A stretch of DNA of 64,000 bases, taken from contig OZ025783.1 of NCBI GenBank assembly GCA_964019425.1, forward strand, positions 1,550,001 through 1,614,000, given 5' to 3'. Shown piece by piece: positions 33,231 through 44,113 of the stretch. The stretch is from Flectonema sp. DT1601. Lineage: Eukaryota; Euglenozoa; Diplonemea; Diplonemida; Diplonemidae. Under the pieces are notes generated by a model. The model ran no database searches, was not told where the DNA came from, and saw only the letters and a list, made by a program, of their open reading frames with translations. The stretch's first letter is position 1, and every line of letters begins with the position of its first letter. The translations under genes and the position numbers were made by a program.

Positions 33231-35416
33231 GTCCTGATTTCACGACGTACATTCCTCTCTCTTGTTCCCACACGTATTCAGCTATATTCTGTCGTGCTTT
33301 TCTCAGTTTAACCTTATTACTTAATTTCTTTTTTCTTTTTTTTGAGTAATTATAAAGTTTATTACTGTTTCTACATTGTCAAAATATCACTTCCCTGGTA
33401 CCCACAGTATTCAGTAGTGCGTGTGTGAAAAAGAAATTTGAGCTCTTTGTGAAGTTAAGTCGCAGCCATTGTGCTGCGACAACTTTTATGCAATGAGTTG
33501 GTGTAGTATTCATAGAGGATGTTCTTTACTGGTTTCTTCCTAAACGATTCTTTAAAGGAAAGAAATCGTACGGCCTGTCATAGTCAGTCAAAGTGATGTT
33601 CTAAATTTGTACATATCTCGTACTTGTGAGCCCTCAACTATTTTTTTCTTCTTTTTTTTTTTTTCTTCTTTCTTCTTGTCATAAAAATGTTTATAAAAAA
33701 AAACAGTAATTAGTCATGTGACTTAGATGTATAAAAAATATGTGGATTTCCTTTTTTTTTTTTTTTTTTTCCCTCTCTTTCGTGATCATCATTTTTCTTA
33801 AAATGGTAATCAGAATCGAAATTGAATATTATTGAGGGAGGAATATTTTTTATTTTCTTTTTTTCATGTTCCTGTTGATGTCTGTGAGAGTCTCACGGTT
33901 GCTGGTAGCGATATAACTGTTACCCTGTGAGCTTTTCCTGGCTTTTGGCTTCCTAGGCTTCGTAAATAAATAAATAAATAATGTACATGTACGTAGTTCA
34001 TTCCAACTAATCATTTTTGATTTCATCAGTAGCTTCATCTATCATTTCACAGTTACCATTTCCCAGATTTTTTTTAAAACATACATTCCCTGCTGAAGCC
34101 ATAGTAATTTATTTTTAGCAAAATTTTTCTTTCTTTTTTTTTTTCCCTTGGCCTTTTAATTTATTCTGCTTGTTTTGCAGATGTTTCCTAGTAAAAAAAG
34201 GTACAAGTTTAAGCATCACGGAGGCGAGCCTTCATTCTTTCAAAAAAAGTCTATTTTTTTCCCCCTGACTGTAGTCGGTATTAGTTAGTCAGGTCAGCAA
34301 TGATTTATTGACAACTGTCAATACCTGTTGTGACCCAAAGGGTTGTTGGTGGGGGAAGTTTATTTGTTTCTCGATTCGGCATACAATAGCTATAAAAAAA
34401 AAATATAAAAAAAAAAATAGAACACGTATCTGCTGCTGCGTCACATTCGCTTTTTTCTTTCTTTTTTAATAATGTTGACAGCAAGTATCCCAAAGTAGTT
34501 CCTTGTTACTAGATGGGAGGAGACTGAATGTCTGCCCAACTGTTTCTTTATGGTTTTATTTTTTCTGTAGATCTACGCAAGCTTCTCTTTTCTTTTTGAT
34601 ATTTCGCTTTACTTTGTTCGAGCAGTGCTTTCTGCCGTCCATTTCTCCTCTTTTTTTTTTTTTTTTTTTTTTTTTCTTTTTTCCTTTCACAGAAAATCTC
34701 AGCGAAGAATACAAAAGTTTCCAAAAACTATAATTCAAAACCATACGGATACTTTGTGTTGGGTTTTTCTCTTATTTCTCTCATTTTTTTTTTTTTTTTA
34801 CGTGCGTACACTGAAAATGACCTCCCGACTCAGATCTGTATGGCCACTAGGGAGACCAACAGTACTAAAAATTAAAATAAAAAACCTGTAGTAACTTCCC
34901 AAACATTCATTCTGCTTTGTGATGAAAACGGTTTTTTCTTTAGGAATATAAAAACACCGTTGTTATTAGCATCATTGCTATTTTTTTTTTTTAATTTTTT
35001 TTTTTTTATATCCTTCGATACTTCAGTATATCACTGAACCTGATTAAACCATTGTTGCCAATTGCCCCCCAGTAGAGCAGAAGAAACCTGTTTTCCAGCC
35101 ATCCTTCTCTGTTAATACAGGTAGCTGTTGTTCGATATTTGTTCTTGAAAGGAAGAAGGGGGAGAAAAAAAAGAAAAAAAAAAAAAAAAAAAAAAATCAG
35201 AAGATTGTCTGGGGAATTATTCTTGTAGAAGAAATCGAAATAGAAAAATTCTCAGAATTCCGTCTCTTTATTTACGTTTTATTTATTTATTTTTTTTTTT
35301 TTATTGATTACAATTCGAAGAAAAAAAAAAAAAAAAAAACCACCAACAACACCACCTTCCTCTCGAATTATTTTTTACTAAAGAACTTTCGTTCTTGTTC
35401 GATGTAGGCGATTATA

Positions 35417-35463
<47 letters not shown>

Positions 35464-35671
35464 AAACATAGAAAGAAAGAAAAAAAACGAAAAAGAAATT
35501 TATATAATGTCTTTCTTGCAGATTTCGATAGCCTACTAGCAGCAGTACATGTTGTGAGATTTATATAATTATTTCTTTTTTTATTATCACAGAGTGATGA
35601 TTTCTGAAGTACACAACTGAGTTCTGCATAGATTTTAATTACTGTTATTCATAGATACCACATTCAACAAC
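33231..35671. other. Long intergenic stretch rich in homopolymers, no supported gene
   Basis: This 2.4-kb gap has T tracts near 33749-33770 and 34651-34675, an A tract near 35178-35197 and an uninterrupted run of 40 A at 35422-35461. A pyrimidine tract with GCAG directly abuts an ATG at 34181 that opens only 35 codons, and another mini-frame of 24 codons starts near 34817; neither has a motif. Minus-strand frames are low complexity. Confidence 0.5.
33459..33480. other. Perfect 8-bp hairpin in the 3' flank
   Basis: GTCGCAGC pairs exactly with GCTGCGAC around the 6-nt loop CATTGT, about 230 nt after the stop of the PB1-like gene. It may be a 3' UTR stability or processing element. Confidence 0.6.
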
Positions 35672-36217
35672 ATGGCCGCCTTAGTACTCGCAAGTGCACT
35701 TGCTTTTGACTGCTGTGCCGGTTCATTCAAAGCTGAAGGACACGGTGGATGCTATCCACCTCGCAAGGTAGGAGATGCATTTGACTTCGTATTGTACAGC
35801 AGCGGTACCAACTTCTCTCAGCTCTCTGCTGACAGCAGTATTGCAATGGGTGCTGTTATGTTGAATGGAAAGGGTCACTGGGCTTGGACTAATAAAACTA
35901 ATTGTGTGAAGTTTCCAAATACACAAACTTATCCAAACTACTGTTTTGGTGAAGGATCATCATTCCCACACAGAATGGAAGATGTGATGCTTTCTACAGG
36001 ATCTCCAATGGCTAGATGGAAGCGTAATCCTGCAGGAACTCAAATTATCTACACCTCTACACCAAAGAATGGAATCTGCCATCCAATTACCGAACAAGGC
36101 TTTAAGATCCCATCAGTTGGTGGTACTGATGATGACTCAGTCGTCTACTACAACGTTCAGCAAACTACAACCTTCCCAGACAACGCTTTTGTTGTTCCAG
36201 ACTTCTGTCCTCCATAA
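35672..36217 (+). CDS. Small secreted cysteine-rich protein, unknown family (181 aa)
   Basis: MAALVLASALAFDCCA looks like a short signal peptide. The mature part has about seven cysteines (among them GGCYPP, NCVKF, NYCFG, GICHP and DFCPP) and no membrane helix. The start is supported by TTATTCATAG ending at 35654, 17 nt upstream. It resembles its secreted neighbours in type but not in sequence. The function is unknown. Confidence 0.7.
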   Translation: MAALVLASALAFDCCAGSFKAEGHGGCYPPRKVGDAFDFVLYSSGTNFSQLSADSSIAMGAVMLNGKGHWAWTNKTNCVKFPNTQTYPNYCFGEGSSFPHRMEDVMLSTGSPMARWKRNPAGTQIIYTSTPKNGICHPITEQGFKIPSVGGTDDDSVVYYNVQQTTTFPDNAFVVPDFCPP

Positions 36218-37140
36218 ATAACACCTGTCTTTGTTAAGTGAAATGAATTTTTTGATTCCAGTCTAAATTCATTATTTGTGATATTTTTCTTTTTTCTTAT
36301 TAGTAATTTCGACTGTCGTTGACCTAAACAAACCAACTTGTTGTGTCTGAGTTCGTACTGTTGATTATCAATCTGTTTAAAGACGCCTGGCTGTACCTCT
36401 TAAGATGGACTGAACATGTCCGTGTTGTTATCGCATTGGTGTTGTTGTTTATGTTTTGTAATTAGGCACCTTGGAATTGGGAGGAGGGATATTTGTATTT
36501 GTGCATGTGAAGCACCTTTCGTCCTTGCACTGTAATTAGAACACGGACTCTTACTCGAGCAGGGTCGTACAATAGTGTTGTTAGCAAAGATCTCTTCACT
36601 CCTGTTCTGCTCGCCACGTGTGTTGTGTGAAGCCAGGGATATCCCCTGTTGCTACAAATATAATTTATTTCTTAATCTCCTACTTCGGTGGGACCAACGA
36701 ACGTACTGCTACCCGGCGGTTACAATTTCTGCGCAAGTGATAAGCTTTTAAATTATGTTTTACCCAAAGCAATCACAACATGTACAAGAACACACCAGAT
36801 AATGTGAACCCTCATAAAGTGAATTGACAACTTGTATATTAATTATCTTCTTCAGTTCGTTGGCAATATGGGGATTAGTTCGTAAGGAAGGGAAGGACTA
36901 AGAGAAGAATGATCTATGAATCAATACCAAACATGAAGCTCACAGCGTAGTAGGTGAAGTGCTTTGTATCTTTATTGGTGGTGATCACCGAATGAAGATT
37001 GTGGTAGTATTAGTGTAGCAATATTTTGAAGTTACAATCTGCTAGTAGTCGTTTCTCACTATTTCTGTAATACGATCTAAATCCCAATCACTGCAGTAGC
37101 TGAACACTTACTCCTCAGCTTTACTGCTTTGCCTTCAGGA
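36218..37140. other. Intergenic, no gene seen; leads into the repeat array
   Basis: The base composition is more balanced than in other gaps, but no frame is long or recognisable. From about 37045 the first copy of the higher-order repeat block begins (TTTCTCACTATTTCTG). Confidence 0.5.
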
Positions 37141-39235
37141 AACCAAATAATAGTCCTTCGACACACAAACTGTTTGTTTGTACAAGAAGAGGTGACTTTA
37201 CATTATTGTATAATGACAAGAGGTAACTGAGACCCACATGTCCCTCGACACGCAAACCGAGTATATTGCACAAGAAGAGGCGACTGAGTTACCAGCAGGT
37301 AGTTACGGTCCCTCGACACGCAAACCGAGTGTTTGTACAAGAAGAGGTGGCTTTACTTTAAGTACAAAATAGAGTCCCTCGGCACGCATACGATGTATTT
37401 GCAACCGACAAGAGGTGGCTAAAATGCGCAGGTCCCTCGGCACACAAGCTGTTTGCTTGTAAATAAGAAGAGGCGTCTTCTCTTTCAATGAGAAGCAACG
37501 GAGTCCCTCGACACGCAAGCTGTTTGGTTGCATAATGACAAGAGGTGGCTGAGACCCGCATGTCCCTCGACACGCAAACCCAGTGTTTGCACAAGAAGAG
37601 GCGACTAAGATACGAAGGTGGTTGCGGTCCCTCGACACACGATCTATTTGTTTGTACAAGAAGAAGCGGCTTTGCATTATGTAACAGTCGCTTCTCACTA
37701 TTTCTGTAGTACGATCTAAATCCCAATCACTGCAGTAGCTGAACACTTACTCCTCAGCTTTACTGTGTTGCCTTCAGGAAACAAATAGCAGTCCCTCGAC
37801 ACACAAACTGCTTGTTTGTACAAGAAGAGGTGACGTTACATTATTGTATAATGACAAGAGGTAACTGAGACCCACATGTCCCTCGACACGCAAACCGAAT
37901 ATTTGCACAAGAAGAGGCGACTGAGTTACGAGCAGGAGTTACGGTCCCTCGACACACGAACTGTTTGTTTGTACAAGAAGAGGTGGCTTTACATTAAGTA
38001 AAAAATTGGAGTCGCATACGATGTATTTGCAACCGACAAGGTGTGGCTAAAATGCGCAGGTCCCTCGGCACACAAGCTGTTTGCTTGTAAATAAGAAGAG
38101 GCGTCTTCTCTTTCAATGAGAAGCAACGGAGTCCCTCGACACGCAAGCTGTTTGGTTGCATAATGACAAGAGGTGGCTGAGACCCGCATGTCCCTCGACA
38201 CGCAAGCTGAATGTTTGCACAAGAAGAGGCGACTGAGTTACGAGCAGGTAGTTACGGTCCCTCGACACGCAAACCCAGTGTTTGCACAAGAAGAGTTGAC
38301 TGAGATACGAAGGTGGTTACGGTCCCTCGACACGCAAACCCAGTGTTTGCACAAGAAGAGTTGACTAAGATACGAAGGTGGTTACGGTCCCTCGACACGC
38401 AAACCCGGTGTTTGCACAAGAAGAGTTGACTGAGATACGAAGGTGGTTACGGTCCCTCGACACGCAAACCCGGTGTTTGCACAAGAAGAGTTGACTGAGA
38501 TACGAAGGTGGTTACGGTCCCTCGACACGCAAACCCGGTGTTTGCACAAGAAGAGTTGACTAAGATACGAAGGTGGTTACGGTCCCTCGACACACGATCT
38601 ATTTGTTTGTACAAGAAGAAACGGCTTTGCATTATGTAACAGTCGCTTCTCACTATTTCTGTAATACGATCTAAATCCCAATCACTGCAGTAGCTGAACA
38701 CTTACTCCTCAGCTTTACTGTGTTGCCTTCAGGAAACAAATAGCAGTCCCTCGACACACAAACTGCTTGTTTGTACAAGAAGAGGTGACTTTACATTATT
38801 GTATAATGACAAGAGGTAACTGAGACCCACATGTCCCTCGACACGCAAACCGAATATTTGCACAAGAAGAGGCGACTGAGTTACCAGCAGGAGTTACGGT
38901 CCCTCGACACACGAACTGTTTGTTTGTACAAGAAGAGGTGGCTTTACATTAAGTACAAAATAGAGTCCCTCGGCACGCATACGATGTATTTGCAACCGAC
39001 AAGAGGTGGCTAAAATGCGCAGGTCCCTCGGCACACAAGCTGTTTGCTTGTAAATAAGAAGAGGCGTCTTCTCTTTCAATGAGAAGCAACGGAGTCCCTC
39101 GACACGCAAGCTGTTTGGTTGCATAATGACAAGAGGTGGCTGAGACCCGCATGTCCCTCGACACGCAAACCCAGTGTTTGCACAAGAAGAGGCGACTGAG
39201 TTACGAGCAGGTAGCTATGCACGCAAGCTCTTTAC
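37045..39235. repeat. Hairpin-bearing minisatellite with higher-order structure
   Basis: About 28 units of 56-86 bp each open with GTCCCTCGACAC (or GGCAC), followed by a 17-nt hairpin (6-bp stem, 5-nt loop) and usually ACAAGAAGAGG. Stems vary in a compensating way: ACAAAC/GTTTGT, GCAAAC/GTTTGC, ACAAGC/GCTTGT. Units are grouped into higher-order blocks, each led by a TCG(T/C)TTCTCACTATTTCTG segment at about 37049, 37688 and 38643. The second block contains a run of five exact-length 65-bp units (38257-38581). The common unit lengths are not multiples of three, so the long minus-strand frames here are not genes. The function is unknown; I see no insertion-element ends. Confidence 0.9.
38257..38581. 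repeat. Five head-to-tail 65-bp units
   Basis: Units start at 38257, 38322, 38387, 38452 and 38517, with exact 65-bp spacing. They differ at only two or three positions (loop CCAGT versus CCGGT; TGAG versus TAAG). This local expansion is absent from the other higher-order blocks and looks recent. Confidence 0.95.
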
Positions 39236-39531
39236 ATTGAAAGATAGTTATTTCGACAGTACTGAACAGGCAACAACATGCCTTCAGGTTAAGAACTACC
39301 TCTCAGCTAGCACAGTGAGAACTTTATGAACATTCGATACGTGGGGGTCAAACACCCTACATATCTGAGCAGTTGCTTGCTGTATTGTAATTATATTTCT
39401 TCTACTTCAGTTCTATTTCTAATTAAACGACTTAAAAGTTGAGATATTACTTTTTTCTAAAAATAATTGTTATTTTTATCTTGAAAACAGAAGGGACAAA
39501 GTGTGGTCCCAAAAAAAAACAAAATAATAAA

Positions 39532-42500
39532 ATGTCGAGCAAGGAACTAAAAGAAAAGAAAAAAAAGAGTGATGAGGCTGAGAATATTAAAGTGTTAGTG
39601 CGTTGTCGACCACTAAGTACAAAAGAGAGAGATGCTGGATATAAAAGTTCAGTTGAATTAAATATAGCTGATGGAACGGTAACTGTGTATCATGTTTGCG
39701 GAGATCCAGACAGATGGACTTTTGACGCAGTTATAAATAACACTTTTAAACAAAAAGACGTGTTTGATATGTTTATTATAAATATGATTGACAGCGTGAT
39801 GACTGGTTTCAACGCAACCATATTCGCATATGGTCAATCAGGAAGTGGTAAAACGTACACCATGACTGGAGACGCTGATTCCTTAGAAATGTCAGGAGTA
39901 ATCCCGAGATCGTTTGAATACATATTCTCTGTTATGAAAGAACAAGCATCTCCAAACAGATCATACAACGTCTACTGTTCATACCTTGAGCTTTATAACG
40001 GTCAGGCTCATGATCTCCTTACAAAAAACATGGCTTCCCTTAAGATCAAAGAAAGCAAAGATAAAACCTTCTTCGTTCAAGATCTTAGTCAGCCACAAGT
40101 AAAATTCGAAGCTGATTTACTACGTCTAATGGAAGAAGGTGCTGAGAGACGACGAGTAGCATCCACAGAGCTTAATAGTGACAGCAGCCGAAGTCACAGT
40201 ATCTTTACTGTTTATATAATAAAAGAAGAAATCAGTGAGGAAGGTGATGTTCGTTCCGTAACAAGTAAACTCAACTTAGTCGACTTAGCCGGCAGTGAAC
40301 GACAATCAAAGACAGGAACTACTGGAGAAACACTTAAAGAAGGATGCAATATTAATTTATCACTTTCTGCACTTGGTACAGTAATTGACACCATTGTAAA
40401 GAGAAAGGCTCACATCCCATACAGGTCATCACCATTAACTATGCTACTAAAAGACAGTTTAGGAGGTGGTTCAAAAACCTGCATGTTCGCAAACATTAAT
40501 CCATCTGAACACAATGTTTCTGAAACAATCAGCACTCTTAGATTCGCTGACAGAGCAAAACAGATAAAGAATAAACCTCTGGTACAGCTTGATGCCAAAG
40601 ATCAAAAGATCGCAGAACTAACAACAAGACTCGAGGAAATGCGTGAGAAGCTAAAGAAGTTTGAAGGTACAAACGTACTAAAGTTGGAAGAAATAAATGA
40701 AAATCTTCAAAAACAAATAGACGAATTGGAGGTCACATTGGAATCACAAAACGAAGAGTTGGAACGAAACAAAACAGATACAAAAGAAGCCCTCGACTCT
40801 GCAACGATGGAAATTAAGACAATGAGGGAAACTATAAAAGAAATAACACACGAAGCAGATCTCATTAAAAAGGAAAAACTGTTGTTATCAAATCAGCTGC
40901 AATCAGAAGCCGACCAGTACGCAGAACTTCGTAATTACACTTGTCTTTACATATCAAATGTTACGGGTGAAGATACTTCTGGATTACAAGACCCCGACAG
41001 CATTCAGTATCAACTGCAGTTGATCGCCAACAAATATCTCAGCGCTGCTCCAGAATCGAAGAATGTTGAACTTGAAAACACAATTGTTGTAGAAAGAAAA
41101 CGACACGAAGCTCAATTAAGTGAAGCGCACAATGAACAACTTAAAGATAGAGAAAGGCTGACAGAAGTTCATCAACAGGCTCAGCAATCTCTTCAACAGG
41201 CTTTAGCTAGAATGGAAAAGATGAAACAGAAAATTGAATCTGAAAGAGAGAAGCGACGTCGTCTAAATGATTCAAAAGACAAAGAGATTGAATCACTTCG
41301 TCAAGCCAAAGACTCAGAAACTTCAAAGCTGCATAAAGACATCGAACAGTTAGAAGAGAAATTACTCACCGGAGTTCATCAGATGCACCATGAACCTACT
41401 TCACCAGCAGGCATACCTCAGTCAATAAGAGAAGGAATGGATAAACAAAAGGAAGAAGAGATATCAATTTACAAACAGGAAATTGAACAATTACATTCAA
41501 AGATTACTTCTTTACTCAATGAAAGGGATGAAACGACATCGAGGATGACTGAAATTGTGAATGCCGGATCTGAAGATGAAGTCACTCAATCACTACACAA
41601 AGAACTAGCTGGGGTGCTTTCACAACAGAAATCGTGGAATGAAACGGAAATGAAACTTCGCGATGAAAACCAATCACTTACTCATAAAGTACAGTCCCTG
41701 CAAGTAGACAACACGAATCTATCACAACAACTGAAAACTACAATACAACAACAACACCAACAAGCACCTGTTATTATTCAAAGACAACAAAGTCCTATCC
41801 CCCAACAGTTGCCAAGCAATACCTCAGTAGAGACAGGCTCACTTATCAATAACTTGGGTGGATTCTCAAATAGTATGGTAACACATGTTCCAACAGAAGA
41901 AGCAACCAAAACCGATAACAATGTGACAACAGAAGAATTGATTAGGCAGTCTTCAATGAGAAGTCAGGCTCACACTTCTCACACAGCTGCATTAGAGATA
42001 GAGAATGCAAAACTTGGAAGAACAATTGAACTTGAAAAGAATGATCGAAAGCAACAACAACAAGAAGTAGCTTCTATGTCAGATAGACTACAAGAAGCTT
42101 CATCTACGAATGAAGAACTTTCTGCAGAGTTGGAATATGCTCGTCGAGATTTAGAAAACGAACTTTCAAAGGCCCAACAACTTCAAGGAAAACAAATTGA
42201 ATTATTATCAGAAGTCGAAGGCCTCCATTCAGAAGCTCACACTCAACGTCAGGCAGAAGACAAGTTACGAGCAGACTTTGAGAAACAGCGTCAGGAGTTC
42301 GCTTTAAAAATTGAAGAAGTAGAACGTCGAAACAGCAACGTCACCAAAATACAAAAACAACTCGAAGAGAAGAAGACGGCTCTGAAAAACAGCAGGCAGA
42401 TAATAAAATCACTTCAGGAAGTTGTTGATGGTCTTCGTGATAAAGAAACACAACAAGACACAAAGGTAGTAGACGCACTTACTAAAATAGATGAGCAAGA

Positions 42501-43542
42501 GAAATATTGGCAACAGAAGCTTGCTGACCAAGAAAGTGCAATGGCTGCTATGGTGACTACACGAACACGAGAGTTACGAACTCAACACAAACACGAATTG
42601 AAAAAAAAAGATCATGAAATGGAACGCCTACTCAAGAAGATCCGAAAAGGAGAATCGGCACTCCAAAAAGTAAAGGAGCGCTACGACCGACAAGCTGTTC
42701 AAAACGAAGACCTAACCAGAGAGTTTGAGACCTACAAATTGAAAGTACTAGAGAGGGATAACCCCGCTGGTATTGCTGACACAGCTGAAAACATTCAGAG
42801 GATTATTCAAACAGCGAAGGTTGCAAAGATTCTAAAAGAAGAACAACAATTCCGTCCAGTTGGACAATCTGATACTACAGACGTTGAAACCAAAATGTTA
42901 TTACAGTCAGCTGCTGCACGGAAATTCAGTCTTAGTGAGACACAAATGCAGCCTCAACAACCCCGCGATTGCAAGTCATCTGACGCATTCATAAGCGAGA
43001 GAAGTGAATCAAGGAAATCAGATGCAGGCGGGTTGAAAACATCGAATGCTAACAAGAATCGACCACTTCATCAATCTCCACGATCTAGTGGTGATCAAGG
43101 TGGTGGTGACTCCGCTGGCCGTCGAGAACATCGCCTAAAACCAGTCGAAGGAGAAGATAATAAAATGAAACGTAAAACGATGAATAAAGAAGCAGGAGAC
43201 CTTGATAGGAATGCCTCACCAGGAATGTTTTCTGTTCATTCCCCGTTGAGTAGGAAGTCAGTGTCACCACGTGATGATACTCCACCTGTTGCACCAACAG
43301 CGCCGTCTCATCCAAATAGTCCGTCACCAGCTTTTTCTGGTCAGCCTGCTTTTGCGAGTGTTCCTCTTGGGGCGTTGGGGGGAAAGACTTCTTCTCCACC
43401 ACCTCAGCCGAGAGTTTTTAACAGCAGGCCGGCAATGGGATTGGAACCACCTAGTTCAATATCATTACTCGATACTGATGAAAAACCAAACGAAAGCATG
43501 GCAGCCATTCTTGGACTTCGTCCAACACCACCACCAGTCTAG
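39532..43542 (+). CDS. N-terminal motor kinesin, kinesin-2-like (1336 aa)
   Basis: The motor domain spans about residues 15-350. It has the P-loop GQSGSGKT (about 101-108), switch I NSDSSRSH, switch II LVDLAGSE, the HIPYRSSPLTMLLKDSLGG helix and FADRAKQIKNKP leading to the neck. Residues about 355-1110 are mostly coiled coil for dimerisation, with a Gln-rich break near 740-760; the tail is Ser/Pro-rich. It should walk along microtubules, and the motor wording is closest to kinesin-2 types that serve flagellar transport, but subfamily is uncertain. ATG 39532 is the first ATG; the frame extends upstream only to a TTG. The acceptor CTTCTACTTCAG ends at 39410, and a possible 5' UTR intron (about 39438-39490, ending AAAACAG) precedes the ATG. 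Confidence 0.92.
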   Translation: MSSKELKEKKKKSDEAENIKVLVRCRPLSTKERDAGYKSSVELNIADGTVTVYHVCGDPDRWTFDAVINNTFKQKDVFDMFIINMIDSVMTGFNATIFAYGQSGSGKTYTMTGDADSLEMSGVIPRSFEYIFSVMKEQASPNRSYNVYCSYLELYNGQAHDLLTKNMASLKIKESKDKTFFVQDLSQPQVKFEADLLRLMEEGAERRRVASTELNSDSSRSHSIFTVYIIKEEISEEGDVRSVTSKLNLVDLAGSERQSKTGTTGETLKEGCNINLSLSALGTVIDTIVKRKAHIPYRSSPLTMLLKDSLGGGSKTCMFANINPSEHNVSETISTLRFADRAKQIKNKPLVQLDAKDQKIAELTTRLEEMREKLKKFEGTNVLKLEEINENLQKQIDELEVTLESQNEELERNKTDTKEALDSATMEIKTMRETIKEITHEADLIKKEKLLLSNQLQSEADQYAELRNYTCLYISNVTGEDTSGLQDPDSIQYQLQLIANKYLSAAPESKNVELENTIVVERKRHEAQLSEAHNEQLKDRERLTEVHQQAQQSLQQALARMEKMKQKIESEREKRRRLNDSKDKEIESLRQAKDSETSKLHKDIEQLEEKLLTGVHQMHHEPTSPAGIPQSIREGMDKQKEEEISIYKQEIEQLHSKITSLLNERDETTSRMTEIVNAGSEDEVTQSLHKELAGVLSQQKSWNETEMKLRDENQSLTHKVQSLQVDNTNLSQQLKTTIQQQHQQAPVIIQRQQSPIPQQLPSNTSVETGSLINNLGGFSNSMVTHVPTEEATKTDNNVTTEELIRQSSMRSQAHTSHTAALEIENAKLGRTIELEKNDRKQQQQEVASMSDRLQEASSTNEELSAELEYARRDLENELSKAQQLQGKQIELLSEVEGLHSEAHTQRQAEDKLRADFEKQRQEFALKIEEVERRNSNVTKIQKQLEEKKTALKNSRQIIKSLQEVVDGLRDKETQQDTKVVDALTKIDEQEKYWQQKLADQESAMAAMVTTRTRELRTQHKHELKKKDHEMERLLKKIRKGESALQKVKERYDRQAVQNEDLTREFETYKLKVLERDNPAGIADTAENIQRIIQTAKVAKILKEEQQFRPVGQSDTTDVETKMLLQSAAARKFSLSETQMQPQQPRDCKSSDAFISERSESRKSDAGGLKTSNANKNRPLHQSPRSSGDQGGGDSAGRREHRLKPVEGEDNKMKRKTMNKEAGDLDRNASPGMFSVHSPLSRKSVSPRDDTPPVAPTAPSHPNSPSPAFSGQPAFASVPLGALGGKTSSPPPQPRVFNSRPAMGLEPPSSISLLDTDEKPNESMAAILGLRPTPPPV

Positions 43543-44113
43543 CCTTTTATCACTCATTTACACATGTTGAGTTGCTTTTCTTTTCTTTTTTCTTTCTTCG
43601 CTTATATTTCCTTGTACCTACGCTAGCCACGTTCCGTGTACACTACCTCCCCTCCCTAGTCATCCCTTCCTGAAGTGATGAAGTTTTCTTCTTGGGAAAC
43701 CTTTTTGCGTATGACCAGCCAGATTGCTGTTGTTCTTTTACTGAGTTGTGAATGTTATTTGAGTGCTGTGAGTGCTTACACGCTGATATTTCGATATTAG
43801 AGTCCTGAATAGAATCTCCTACGCTCTGGATTACTTTTTCAAGTATTCCATTTGTTAATTGGAGTCTTTATGATTGATTGTTTTGCGTAATCACATCATT
43901 GTACCACATGTGGTTGTTTTCTTTTCATTTGCTTGATCCCTTTTTTTCTTTTTTTTAGAGTGGTTAATAATAAAAAACAACCGACCCTTTAAAATCACTC
44001 TGAATTTAGCTTATATACTTACCTTTTGAGCGTTGTACCAACAGACTAGTTGAGTTGAATAAGGTAACTATTATAAAGCATTGTTCTTTTTCTAGATAGT
44101 CGTTTAGCATAAA
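43543..44113. other. Intergenic, no gene seen
   Basis: Pyrimidine-rich 3' UTR-like DNA without a coding frame. TTGTTCTTTTTCTAG ends at 44095, 18 nt before the next ATG, a textbook pyrimidine-AG acceptor. Confidence 0.55.

Noticed and set aside
37303-39185. Minus-strand frames of up to 147 codons with LRVEGP and ACRGT repeats
   Set aside because: They come from the minisatellite. Unit lengths such as 65 bp shift the frame each time, so the reading is not maintained as a protein.
37045-39235. CRISPR-like array
   Set aside because: The hairpins and fixed boxes are repeated, but there are no unique spacers of constant length, unit lengths vary, and the DNA is eukaryotic.
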